Source: Komarekiella delphini-convector SJRDD-AB1 (lineage in GTDB: Bacteria > Cyanobacteriota > Cyanobacteriia > Cyanobacteriales > Nostocaceae). Taken from it: a stretch of 64,000 bases of DNA. Shown here in pieces: positions 35,742 through 44,381 of this stretch. A model generated the notes under the pieces. That model made no database searches and was not told where the DNA came from. It worked only from the letters and a program-made list of their open reading frames with translations. Location: positions 1 through 64,000 of the forward strand of contig NZ_VJXY01000033.1 in the NCBI RefSeq assembly GCF_014831675.1, given 5' to 3'. A program made the position numbers and the translations under genes. How positions within the stretch are numbered: position 1 is the stretch's first letter; each line of letters opens with the position of its first letter.

Positions 35742-36824
35742 CTAAGCTATGGTTACATCGGGTGATAAGTAAACATCTTGAATGGCGTGAAACAGTTTCA
35801 CCCCTTCTTCAAATGGACGCTGGAAAGTCTTGCGCCCGGAAATCAAGCCTGTACCACCAGCTCGCTTGTTAATCACAGCGGTGCGAACTGCTTCGGCGAA
35901 GTCATTTTTACCAGTCGCTCCACCAGAATTAATCAGTCCCGCACGTCCAGAGTAGCAATTTAGCACCTGGTAACGAGTCAAATCAATTGGGTGATCGGTT
36001 GTCAATTCTGTGTAAACCCGCTCGTCGGTTTTGCCGTAACTTTTTCCAGTGGCTTTGGCGACTGCACCGTAACCATTATTGCATTCGGGTAACTTTTGTT
36101 TGATGATATCAGCTTCAATTGTCACACCCAAATGATTCGCTTGTCCGGTGAGGTCAGCGGCAATGTGATAATCTTTGTCTTGTTTAAAAGCGTTGTTACG
36201 CAGATAGCACCAGAGAATAGTTACTAAACCAAGTTCATGGGCGCGTTTAAAAGCTTTGCTGACTTCTTGAATTTGTCTGGTAGATTGGTCTGAACCAAAG
36301 TAAATTGTCGCACCCACCGCTGCTGCACCCAAATTCCAAGCTTGTTCGACATCGGCAAACAATACTTGGTCAAATTGATTGGGGAAAGTCAACAGTTCGT
36401 TGTGATTTATTTTGACGATAAAGGGGATTTTGTGGGCATATTTGCGCGAAACGCTACCCAAGACTCCCAAAGTGGTGGCCACAGCATTACACTCTGCTGC
36501 GATCGCTAGTTTGATAATATTTTCTGGATCAAAGTAAATCGGATTGGGTGCAAAAGATGCACCTGCTGAGTGTTCGATGCCTTGGTCTACCGGTAAAATA
36601 GACAGATAGCCAGTATTAGCTAGACGACCAGTAGAGTAAAGTTGCTGGAGATTACGCAATACTTGAGGATTGCGATCGCTATTCAACCAGACTCGCTCCA
36701 CAAAGTCTGGCCCCGGCAAATGTAATAAATCTTGAGAAACTTTTGCCTTATAGGTGAGTAAGTCTTGTGCTTCTTTACCTAGCAATGACTCGATAGAATT
36801 AGGCGCAGATAGCGTTGTAGTCAT
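35742..36824 (-). CDS. fbaB: Class I fructose-bisphosphate aldolase
   Basis: A 360-residue aldolase of the archaeal/DhnA-like class I type: [31 protein letters not shown], and a late [17 protein letters not shown]. It forms a Schiff base with fructose-1,6-bisphosphate and needs no metal, complementing the class II enzyme that cyanobacteria also have. It works in glycolysis, gluconeogenesis and the Calvin cycle in the cytosol. The gene is monocistronic. Confidence 0.93.
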   Translation of the reverse strand: MTTTLSAPNSIESLLGKEAQDLLTYKAKVSQDLLHLPGPDFVERVWLNSDRNPQVLRNLQQLYSTGRLANTGYLSILPVDQGIEHSAGASFAPNPIYFDPENIIKLAIAAECNAVATTLGVLGSVSRKYAHKIPFIVKINHNELLTFPNQFDQVLFADVEQAWNLGAAAVGATIYFGSDQSTRQIQEVSKAFKRAHELGLVTILWCYLRNNAFKQDKDYHIAADLTGQANHLGVTIEADIIKQKLPECNNGYGAVAKATGKSYGKTDERVYTELTTDHPIDLTRYQVLNCYSGRAGLINSGGATGKNDFAEAVRTAVINKRAGGTGLISGRKTFQRPFEEGVKLFHAIQDVYLSPDVTIA

Positions 36825-36975
36825 AGCGCTTTCCTCAAAACTTGAGCAAGTGACCTTGACTTTACGGTAGCATTTTGATGGCGATAGCAGTCTTAGCTGA
36901 TTTTCTGATTCAAGTGCGATCGCCTCATCGAAAGGCTTGTAAGAAGTTGAGAATCTTTTTGTTCACTATCAAAAG

Positions 36976-38283
36976 TTAGATTTTATTTAACTCAGACCAT
37001 TGTTTGATCCGAACTTTAAATTTTGACCATTCCTGATAAACCTCTCCAAATAATTTATCTTTTCTTGCATACAAATTTAACAACTTATCTGTTTCTTTTT
37101 TAGCTGCTTGCAGAATTTCTTTATTAAAAGGTCTTGGTTGAATACCTATTGACTTGAGATGTTGTAGCTTTTCACTATTCTTTTGATCATATTCAGCTAA
37201 TATTTTTATATGAGTTTCAAGACAAACAGCTTTAAATATTTCTTGATATTTTTTCGGTAACTCTTTCCAGGCATCTGTATTGACCTGGATATCATACGTT
37301 GTACCGGGTTCCCACCAACCTGGATAATAATAGTATTTTAAGACATTGTGCAATCCCAAATGAAAATCATCGTGTGGGCCAATCCACTCAGCAGCATTTA
37401 GTGTTCCATCTCTGACTTGATCGGCAATTTTATCAATTGGGATTTGCAAACCTAACTGTTTATCAGATATGACACCAAATCTTTGTAACACCTCTGCACC
37501 TAATCCAGGAATACGCATGGTTATGGCATTGAAATCTTCTATTGAGTTGATTTCTTTGTTAAACCATCCTCCCATTTGTGCCCCTATAGCTCCTGCTGGA
37601 AAAGGAATCACGTTTAAGCCCAATCTTGGATAGATTTTTTGCATAAAAGTCAATTCATCGTCAGGCTTATCTTTGTAATAAAGCCAAGCATTTTGCTCTT
37701 GAGGATTTAAGCCAAAAGGGATGGCACAACCAAAAAAGAGAACTCTGAATCTTTCACTGTTGTAATAGACCCCACTGTAGCCACATTCTATCTTTCCATC
37801 GCTAATATCTTTGAGTATTTCTTCTGTATCTCCAGTGCTAACTAGGTCAATAGTAAAGTTACCATCTGTCATAACCTTGATGCGATCGCGGATCATTCCT
37901 GGAGCTTTCCAAAGTATCAAGTTCTTGGTATCTTCACCCAAACGGCTAACCATTTTCCAAGTAATACGTGGGTGATTTTTACTAGCAAACCAACCAGCAG
38001 TTAGTCCCACCGATGTACCGATAGCTGTGGGGATAAAAGCTCTGCGAGACATCCGCAACGATGGTAATCTATCTTGAATTGGTGCTTTTATATGAGAATT
38101 TAAGCCAAGGTGAACGTTGACAACGTTGCCATTTGAACTGCTATGTGTTTGATTCTGATTATTATCATTGCCAATAGCAGCCTGCATTCCACCATCTACC
38201 GTTGAATCTTCGGCGTTCTGCTGGATAGTAGGCTCAGATTTTGGTGGTGAATTGTTGGAGTCAGGCGATGGTAATTGGCTCAC
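36976..38283 (-). CDS. Membrane-anchored TRAP-type (DctP) solute-binding protein with N-terminal amyloid-like motif
   Basis: A 435-residue protein. Residues 105-430 are a DctP-like TRAP solute-binding domain (GAIGAQMGGWFNKEI, AAEWIGPHDDFHLGLH, YYYPGWWEPG). A twin-arginine-like MSRRAF and hydrophobic helix at 78-100 export and anchor it. Unusually, 77 residues precede this signal. They are Ser/Asn/Gln-rich and hold GGMQAAIGNDNNQ at 31-43, the same motif as the gene just upstream. No DctQ/DctM membrane subunits are nearby, so transport is unlikely. A sensor with a cytoplasmic signalling tail is inferred. Confidence 0.82.
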   Translation of the reverse strand: MSQLPSPDSNNSPPKSEPTIQQNAEDSTVDGGMQAAIGNDNNQNQTHSSSNGNVVNVHLGLNSHIKAPIQDRLPSLRMSRRAFIPTAIGTSVGLTAGWFASKNHPRITWKMVSRLGEDTKNLILWKAPGMIRDRIKVMTDGNFTIDLVSTGDTEEILKDISDGKIECGYSGVYYNSERFRVLFFGCAIPFGLNPQEQNAWLYYKDKPDDELTFMQKIYPRLGLNVIPFPAGAIGAQMGGWFNKEINSIEDFNAITMRIPGLGAEVLQRFGVISDKQLGLQIPIDKIADQVRDGTLNAAEWIGPHDDFHLGLHNVLKYYYYPGWWEPGTTYDIQVNTDAWKELPKKYQEIFKAVCLETHIKILAEYDQKNSEKLQHLKSIGIQPRPFNKEILQAAKKETDKLLNLYARKDKLFGEVYQEWSKFKVRIKQWSELNKI

Positions 38284-38295
38284 AGGGTAACTCTG

Positions 38296-38721
38296 CTAAA
38301 GTCCAAAGAAAGATTTTGCAACATTTAACCAACCCAGCAGTTGCCCTAAAATAGGTTGGACTTTTTCTACAAGTCCTTGGCCTGCATTTAAAGTTTTACT
38401 TGCATCTTCCAGAGTTTCTGTCATCCGTTTCAGGTTCCCCGCAGCCAATTGCTTGTCAGGCTCTTTCTGCTGAACCTCATCAACTGCGGCTCCTAATCGA
38501 TTGCTGGCTTTTTGCTTAATATCTTCAGGTAAAGTAGACCCTTGAAGAATCTGCTGAATTTCGCCTAGCAATCTGAGTACATCTTCTTGGGAAAGTGTTT
38601 TTTGTGCAGGTACAGTCTGAGCTTGCATATTCTGCTGATTATTATTGCCGATAGCTGCCTGCATTCCGCCAGACATTTGACCTGTATTGGATTGTGAAAT
38701 ACCACCGGGATTACTGGTCAT
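38296..38721 (-). CDS. Small helical protein with N-terminal GGMQAAIGNNNQ motif
   Basis: A 141-residue protein from ATG 38721, with AGGA 10 bases upstream; the TTG at 38754 is less likely. The Gly/Asn/Gln-rich N-terminus contains GGMQAAIGNNNQQNMQ. It is followed by a helical domain (about 43-110, DVLRLLGEIQQILQGSTLP and on) and a hydrophobic or amphipathic C-terminal helix (VEKVQPILGQLLGWLNVAKS). It lies 12 bases upstream of the solute-binding gene, so they form one operon. The shape (prion-like motif plus helical effector) resembles prokaryotic amyloid-signalling partners. No named family recognised. Confidence 0.72.
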   Translation of the reverse strand: MTSNPGGISQSNTGQMSGGMQAAIGNNNQQNMQAQTVPAQKTLSQEDVLRLLGEIQQILQGSTLPEDIKQKASNRLGAAVDEVQQKEPDKQLAAGNLKRMTETLEDASKTLNAGQGLVEKVQPILGQLLGWLNVAKSFFGL

Positions 38722-39100
38722 TTTAAATTTTCCTAGTGTCAATAATTGATGCAAACAACTTCATGAATTTACTTTGTGTATGCGTAATCATACTTACAAT
38801 AAGCGAACTACGGTTTAACTGCCGATAATACTGAGATTTTCTCTAGGCTAACCTTTTATAGGATACCATACGCTAATATTATGAGTATATATTCGGATAT
38901 AAACCTTACAGGTATTAGGTTTAATTGTGACTAGCGATCGCAGTCGCTATTTATCTAAATTCTATGTCTAATAAATACACCAAAATAAACTTAACTTAAT
39001 GGGTTCTACCAAACACCAGTTTTGAATATAAAAAAATCCTCTCCTTGATTTGGAGAGGATTACTGATTACAAGTTGGAGTTGTTTACTTTTTTCTAACTG
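38722..39100. other. Intergenic region with terminator
   Basis: No gene is seen. The left part must carry the promoter for the two-gene unit below it. A terminator for the 39.1-kb gene is at 39030-39060. GCGATCGC lies near 38935. Confidence 0.5.
39030..39060 (-). terminator. Rho-independent terminator of the 39.1-kb gene
   Basis: On the reverse strand ATCCTCTCC (from 39060) pairs perfectly with GGAGAGGAT over a 7-base loop and runs into a tract of six to seven T. It lies 40 bases past the stop at 39101. Confidence 0.88.
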
Positions 39101-39796
39101 TTATTGAGCGGAATTTTCTGTACTATTAGCGCCAGTTTTATCTGAACTGCTACCGGATAATGTGTCCGTTTGATTTGATTTGTTTTGAGCAGGAGTAGAG
39201 ATGCTAGTATCGTTGTTTTTCTCTTGAGTGGAAGTACTATTACTCTGGCTTTCAGACTGTTTAGGAACTTCAGGTATTGAAGGCGCTGGTTGCTGATTAA
39301 CTTGTGTTGGCGCAGGATTGGGAATAGAAATGTTAATGTCTTGCTGAGGAGGCGCTACTGGGGCTTGAGGTACTGGCGCTTGCTGTTGTGGAACTGGAAC
39401 AAGGACATCCCTAGTTTTTTCGATAATAGTCGTTTCTTTTTCAGGAGGTTGTTTGGCTTCTGGTTTTTGAGGAACTACTATTGCAGGTGTAATTGGGGTT
39501 GGTGTGTCGTTACGTTGATTTAGAAAGAAAAGAACACCACCAACCAAACCTACTAGCGAAGCAAGAAGCAAGCCAACTAACAATCCACTAGCAGCATTAC
39601 TATTATCACGATCTGCTAAATTTTCTTGAGCGTCAACATAACCATTCCTATAGGAATTAGAGTTAGAACCGACAGGAACATTGTTAATAGTTTCTTCTGT
39701 TTTTTTAACGTTAGTGTGTATATGTCCGTTAGCGTCTTTGTATGAATCCTGCTGAACTTCGCGGTTATGGCTTTGGTAATCGTTTTTGTTAGTCAT
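39101..39796 (-). CDS. Single-pass membrane protein with Pro/Gln-rich exported region
   Basis: A 231-residue protein. A hydrophilic N-terminus (1-68, rich in Asn and charged residues) precedes one membrane helix (about 69-91, ASGLLVGLLLASLVGLVGGV). A long Pro/Gln/Ser-rich tail follows, with PQKPEAKQPPEKE and PVPQQQAPVPQAPV. Both ends look disordered. I recognise no catalytic domain. Similar proteins are common in Nostocales as stress or envelope-associated proteins, but the role here is unknown. It has its own strong terminator. Confidence 0.75.
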   Translation of the reverse strand: MTNKNDYQSHNREVQQDSYKDANGHIHTNVKKTEETINNVPVGSNSNSYRNGYVDAQENLADRDNSNAASGLLVGLLLASLVGLVGGVLFFLNQRNDTPTPITPAIVVPQKPEAKQPPEKETTIIEKTRDVLVPVPQQQAPVPQAPVAPPQQDINISIPNPAPTQVNQQPAPSIPEVPKQSESQSNSTSTQEKNNDTSISTPAQNKSNQTDTLSGSSSDKTGANSTENSAQ

Positions 39797-40244
39797 GGTG
39801 TTGATAAAGGTAAGTAAAAAAATTGAAAATTTCTAAACATTTTAGCTTTCTTAGAAAAAACTCTGAGCTATCTTGTAGTGTTAGTTTTGCTACTTGTGCT
39901 TGAATTTTTTATAGAATAACTTCAAAAATTATCTAAACAACTCTGTCTCTAGAGTGGATTCTTACATCTATCTAAAGATAGAATGCCAAGTAAGAAATTT
40001 ACTGAAATTTAATCATTTAATGTTAAGGTTCACTGAATATTTATGGGCAAAACAATAAATAAAATATATGCAAGTACCCAAATCTATATAGGCAAAAAGA
40101 AATAGTGCAACTTAAATATTTCTGATTTTTTATTCACTAACTTGATTACAACCAAGTGAAGATTAAAAATGTAAAACGATATCAGGTTAATTTCGGTGGC
40201 ACACTAGTTTTACACTCAGCAAATACTTTCTTCATCTCTACCTT
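39797..40244. other. AT-rich intergenic region
   Basis: No gene, repeat family or RNA was recognised. The divergent genes on both sides imply promoters within this stretch. Confidence 0.4.
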
Positions 40245-42470
40245 ATGTTGCCTAAACCCAAAAAGCATTGGACACCTTCAAACTGGGCAAGTTGGAAGCC
40301 CTTCGGCATTGGCGAACAGTACCCTAACAATTATTGGGAAGTTTTTCGAGCCATTTGGCTATCTCGTGACCAGCTACCTTACGCGTGGAACATCTTGGAC
40401 AAAGGTGTTTGTGATGGTTGCGCTCTCGGAACAACCGGAATGAAAGATTGGACATTAGATGGCATCCATCTCTGCAATGTCCGGTTGCGATTGTTGCGGA
40501 TGAATACCATGCCAGCTTTTGACCCTGCACTACTGGAAGATGTTTCTTCTTTGCAAAAGCAAAAAAGTGCCCAATTACGAGACTTAGGACGGCTTCCCTA
40601 CCCGATGATGCGTCAAAGTGGGGAAAAAGGCTTTCGCCGTGTTAGCTGGGATGAGGCTTTGGAGGTAATTGCTAGTCGCATCCGCGCTACCACACCAGAC
40701 CGCCTCAGCTTTTACGTTACCAGTCGCGGCACTGTTAACGAAACTTACTACGCCACTCAAAAAGCTGTGCGGGCAATGGGAAGTAATAATATTGATAACG
40801 CCGCCCGTATCTGCCATTCTCCCAGTACAGCGGGGCTAAAAGCTGCTCTCGGTGCGGCAGCTACTACTTGTTCTTATAAAGACTGGATTGGTACTGATTT
40901 GTTAGTCTTCATTGGCTCTAATGTTGCCAATAATCAGCCTGTCACTGTCAAGTATCTGCACTATGCGAAGAAAGCTAGTACCAAAATTGTGGTAATTAAT
41001 ACTTACCGCGAGCCAGGAATGGAACGCTACTGGGTTCCCTCGATTCCAGAAAGTGCCCTTTTTGGTACTAAGTTTGCCGAAGACTTCTTTTTGGTAAACA
41101 TGGGTGGAGACATAGCGTTTTTAAATGGCACAATTAAGCACATAATTGCCAACGGTTGGGTAGACCAGTCATTTATTGACTTACATACAGATGGCTTTGC
41201 GGAACTTAAGGCATCATTAGAAAACCAATCTTGGGAAGAACTAGAGCGGTTTTCGGGAGCATCCCGCGATGAAATGTATGCTTTTGCCAAAATGGTTGGG
41301 GAAGCCAACAAAGCTGTATTTGTTTGGAGTATGGGCATTACTCAGCATGAATGTGGTGAAGATAATGTCAGAAGTATTATCAATCTTGCTCTGACTAGAG
41401 GTTTTGTCGGTCGGGAAGGCTGTGGTTTGATGCCGATTCGTGGTCACTCTGGGGTGCAGGGTGGTGCAGAGATGGGATGTTATGCAACTGTCTTTCCTGG
41501 TGGTAAGTCCATCACTCCAGAGAATGCTGCACACTTAAGCCAGCATTGGGGTTTTGCAGTGCCAGCAAGTAAAGGTTTAATTGCTCCAGAAATGATTGAT
41601 GCAGCACATCGGGGAAAATTAGATGTGTTGTTCTCCGTGGGGGGGAATTTTTTAGAGGTGTTACCAGAACCCGATTATGTAGAAGGTGCGCTGAAGCAAA
41701 TACCGCTACGAGTGCATATGGATATTGTTCTCTCCAGTCAGATGTTAGTGGAACCAGCTGACACTGTAGTGCTTTTACCTGCCACTACTCGCTACGAAAT
41801 ACCTGGGGGAGTGACAGAAACTAACACCGAACGCCGAGTGATTTTTAGCCCGGAAATTCCAGGGCCACGAATTGGGGAAGCACGTCCCGAGTGGGAGGTG
41901 TTTATGGAGTTGGCAAGGTGGGTGCAACCAGATTTGGCAGACAAGCTGACTTTTGCTGATACTGCTGCTATCCGCCAAGAGATTGCCCAAATTGTCCCAC
42001 AATATGCTGGTATTCAACACTTACAGCAGGCGGGAGATCAGTTTCAGTATGGTGGGTCACATTTGTGCTTTGGTTGGAATTTTCCCACACCAGATGGGAA
42101 GGCGCACTTTGGGGTATTGTTGCCACCACAGATAGAATTACCAGAAGGCTGTTTTTTAGTAGCAACGCGCCGGGGTAAGCAATTTAATAGTATGGTGCAA
42201 GAACGCAAAGATGCAATTACTGGGGCAGTGCGCGAGGCAGTGTTAATAAATGTAGAAGATGCAGTAAAGTTGGGATTAAAAGATGGCGATCGCATTATTC
42301 TCAAAAATGATTTAGGCCAGTTGCATGGGCAAGTTTACATTGCACCAATTCAGTCAGGCAACTTGCAAGTACATTGGCCAGAAGGGAATGTGCTATTAGA
42401 TAAAAGTAAGCGTTCTTTGGAAGGAGTTCCCGACTACAACGCGGTAGTAAGTCTAGAAAAACAAACTTAA
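40245..42470 (+). CDS. FdhF/YdeP family molybdopterin oxidoreductase
   Basis: A 741-residue member of the DMSO-reductase superfamily. An N-terminal cluster-like region reads VCDGCALGTTGMKDW. The cofactor domain includes FYVTSRGTVNETYYATQK and HSPSTAGLKAALG, then GQ-like QGGAEMGCYA, and the C-terminal Mo-bis-MGD domain has RRGKQFNSMV. YdeP-type proteins are related to formate dehydrogenase alpha subunits, but their physiological substrate is uncertain. FdhD at 28.1 kb would supply sulfur to its cofactor. No electron-transfer subunit is adjacent. Confidence 0.9.
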   Translation: MLPKPKKHWTPSNWASWKPFGIGEQYPNNYWEVFRAIWLSRDQLPYAWNILDKGVCDGCALGTTGMKDWTLDGIHLCNVRLRLLRMNTMPAFDPALLEDVSSLQKQKSAQLRDLGRLPYPMMRQSGEKGFRRVSWDEALEVIASRIRATTPDRLSFYVTSRGTVNETYYATQKAVRAMGSNNIDNAARICHSPSTAGLKAALGAAATTCSYKDWIGTDLLVFIGSNVANNQPVTVKYLHYAKKASTKIVVINTYREPGMERYWVPSIPESALFGTKFAEDFFLVNMGGDIAFLNGTIKHIIANGWVDQSFIDLHTDGFAELKASLENQSWEELERFSGASRDEMYAFAKMVGEANKAVFVWSMGITQHECGEDNVRSIINLALTRGFVGREGCGLMPIRGHSGVQGGAEMGCYATVFPGGKSITPENAAHLSQHWGFAVPASKGLIAPEMIDAAHRGKLDVLFSVGGNFLEVLPEPDYVEGALKQIPLRVHMDIVLSSQMLVEPADTVVLLPATTRYEIPGGVTETNTERRVIFSPEIPGPRIGEARPEWEVFMELARWVQPDLADKLTFADTAAIRQEIAQIVPQYAGIQHLQQAGDQFQYGGSHLCFGWNFPTPDGKAHFGVLLPPQIELPEGCFLVATRRGKQFNSMVQERKDAITGAVREAVLINVEDAVKLGLKDGDRIILKNDLGQLHGQVYIAPIQSGNLQVHWPEGNVLLDKSKRSLEGVPDYNAVVSLEKQT

Positions 42471-42669
42471 AATATTAATACTACTGCCACGGTAAATTTA
42501 TCAACCCATACTATCTAAATCAAGGTCTGATACCATTTCACAAAATTCTTGATACAAATCACTTTTTTTACCTCCCCTGCTTGCTATCTGTATCAATTTT
42601 AGAGTGAAATGGTATAAACGCCCCGCTACGCTTTAAGCGCAGCCATGCCCGCAAGGCTTTGAGCTACTG

Positions 42670-44301
42670 TTAAAGCTTTTTAATTAACTCCAACACTTTT
42701 TGGTAATCTTCTGTTTTTCCTTGTTCTTGAAAGAGGTTAGCGGCTTTTTGTAAATCTGCGATCGCCCATTGCTTGTCTCCCAAGGCAGCGCGGACAATTC
42801 CCTTGCTGTAGTAGGCTTGGGCTAAGTTGGGATTAATCTTCAGGGCTTGGTTATAATCAGAAATTGCTCCTTGCAAATCTTCTAAGTTAGAACGGGCAAT
42901 TCCCCGACTGTAGTAGACATTGGCATAATTGGGATTAATCTTCAGGGCTTCGTTGTAATCAGAAATTGCCCCTTGCAAGTCTCCCAAAGCGGTGCGGGCA
43001 ATTCCTCGATTGTTGTAGGCTAAGGCATAGTTGGGGTTAAGCTTGAGGGCTTGGTTGTAATCGGCAATCGCCCCGTGTTTATCTCCTGAAGCAGAGCGAG
43101 TATTTCCCCGGTTGATGTAGGCTTGGATATAGTTGGGATTAATGTTGAGGGCTTGGCTGTAATCAGCGATCGCTCCTTGCAAGTCTCCCAAGTTAGAGCG
43201 GGCATTTCCCCGGTTGTTGTAAGCTAAAGTATCTTTGACATTGAGGCGAATTGCTTCGGTTAAAGCTGCGATCGCTCCTTTATAGTCTTTCAACAAAGAA
43301 CGAGCAACGCCCTGGATACGTATGGCATCTGCTTTCTTTCCTTGTGCGGCAAATAATTCTGTAGCTTTTTGTAAATCCTCAACAGCTTTTTGGTTGTTTC
43401 CAGACTTGCTGCGGCTCAACCCCAGCCTGTAGTAAGCTTGGGCTAAGTTAGGATTAATGTTGATCGCTCTGGTGTAATCAGCGATCGCTCCTTGATAGTC
43501 GCCTTTGTCATACTTGTCCTCAGCCTGAATAAAAAAGTCATCAGCTTTCGGTGCTGTGGCTGTTGGTGTGGCAGGAGGACTGACACCCACATCTGTCTTA
43601 GTGTTAGCTGAGAGTCTCAAAAAAGTATTAATGGGAACGCCCAAATTAAAACCTGTTTTGATAATAATATTGGGATTTTGGTCGGAAATTTGAAAGTTTT
43701 CCATAGTATCTCCCATACCATGAATTCCGACTACTTCGCCTTTGTCATTCAACACCGGGCCGCCACTCATCCCCGGTAAAGTATCATTGCTGTAGACCAA
43801 AGCATAGCCGTCACGCAGGGGTTTCGAGGCATTAGCAGTAATCTGCCCCGCGACAAAGTTATAAATCGAGTTAGAAATGACTGCGGTTGCTTTGGGGAAA
43901 CCTGCTACATAAGCTGTAGCACCTTCTATGGCTTCGTCCGAGTTGCCGATTTTGGCAACAGTATAACTTTGGTTGCTGGTAAACTGCACAACCGCTAAGT
44001 CAACTTCTGGCAGCTTTTTCACAGTTTTGTAATCGAGTGGATAGCGCTGACCATCTGGGGTGACAATTTCATATTTATCTTCAGTTTCGATAACATGCTT
44101 AGCTGTCAGAACAGTGTAAGTATCGCCCTCTCGCTGAATAATTACCCCAGTCCCAGAACCGCTAGGATTGTCAATTAGTACAGTAATTGCTTTGGCAACC
44201 TTACTTACCTCAGTTGAGGATAGGGCGATCGCTATTTGGGGTTGTACAAAAGCGATTGATACTCCCATCAGCGCCGATGCCAGTGCGTAATCAAATTTCA
44301 T
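42670..44301 (-). CDS. Exported trypsin-like protease with TPR repeats, paralogue 2
   Basis: A 543-residue protein with a signal peptide (1-26). The S1-type protease domain has His69 (TAKHVIE), Asp101 (EVDLAVVQF) and Ser179 (LPGMSGGPVLN), so the triad is intact. From about 245, around eight TPR units follow (consensus ALKINPNYAxAYxNRGIARxxLGD). It is probably periplasmic, cleaving or guarding partners bound by the TPR array. It is a tandem duplicate of the next gene upstream and the last of four same-strand genes. Confidence 0.9.
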   Translation of the reverse strand: MKFDYALASALMGVSIAFVQPQIAIALSSTEVSKVAKAITVLIDNPSGSGTGVIIQREGDTYTVLTAKHVIETEDKYEIVTPDGQRYPLDYKTVKKLPEVDLAVVQFTSNQSYTVAKIGNSDEAIEGATAYVAGFPKATAVISNSIYNFVAGQITANASKPLRDGYALVYSNDTLPGMSGGPVLNDKGEVVGIHGMGDTMENFQISDQNPNIIIKTGFNLGVPINTFLRLSANTKTDVGVSPPATPTATAPKADDFFIQAEDKYDKGDYQGAIADYTRAININPNLAQAYYRLGLSRSKSGNNQKAVEDLQKATELFAAQGKKADAIRIQGVARSLLKDYKGAIAALTEAIRLNVKDTLAYNNRGNARSNLGDLQGAIADYSQALNINPNYIQAYINRGNTRSASGDKHGAIADYNQALKLNPNYALAYNNRGIARTALGDLQGAISDYNEALKINPNYANVYYSRGIARSNLEDLQGAISDYNQALKINPNLAQAYYSKGIVRAALGDKQWAIADLQKAANLFQEQGKTEDYQKVLELIKKL

Positions 44302-44381
44302 AATTTAATTCCCAATAGGCATTAATTTAACTTTGGTAGTAAACAGGTTTACTTTACTTTACTTTTTGCACTATACCCAAC

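Noticed and set aside
36976-38283. Ordinary TRAP transporter component
   Set aside because: No DctQ or DctM genes nearby, and a 77-residue motif-bearing extension precedes the export signal; kept as a solute-binding-domain sensor candidate.
40245-42470. Assimilatory nitrate reductase
   Set aside because: Motifs fit FdhF/YdeP rather than NarB, and no nitrate transport or nitrite reductase genes are adjacent.
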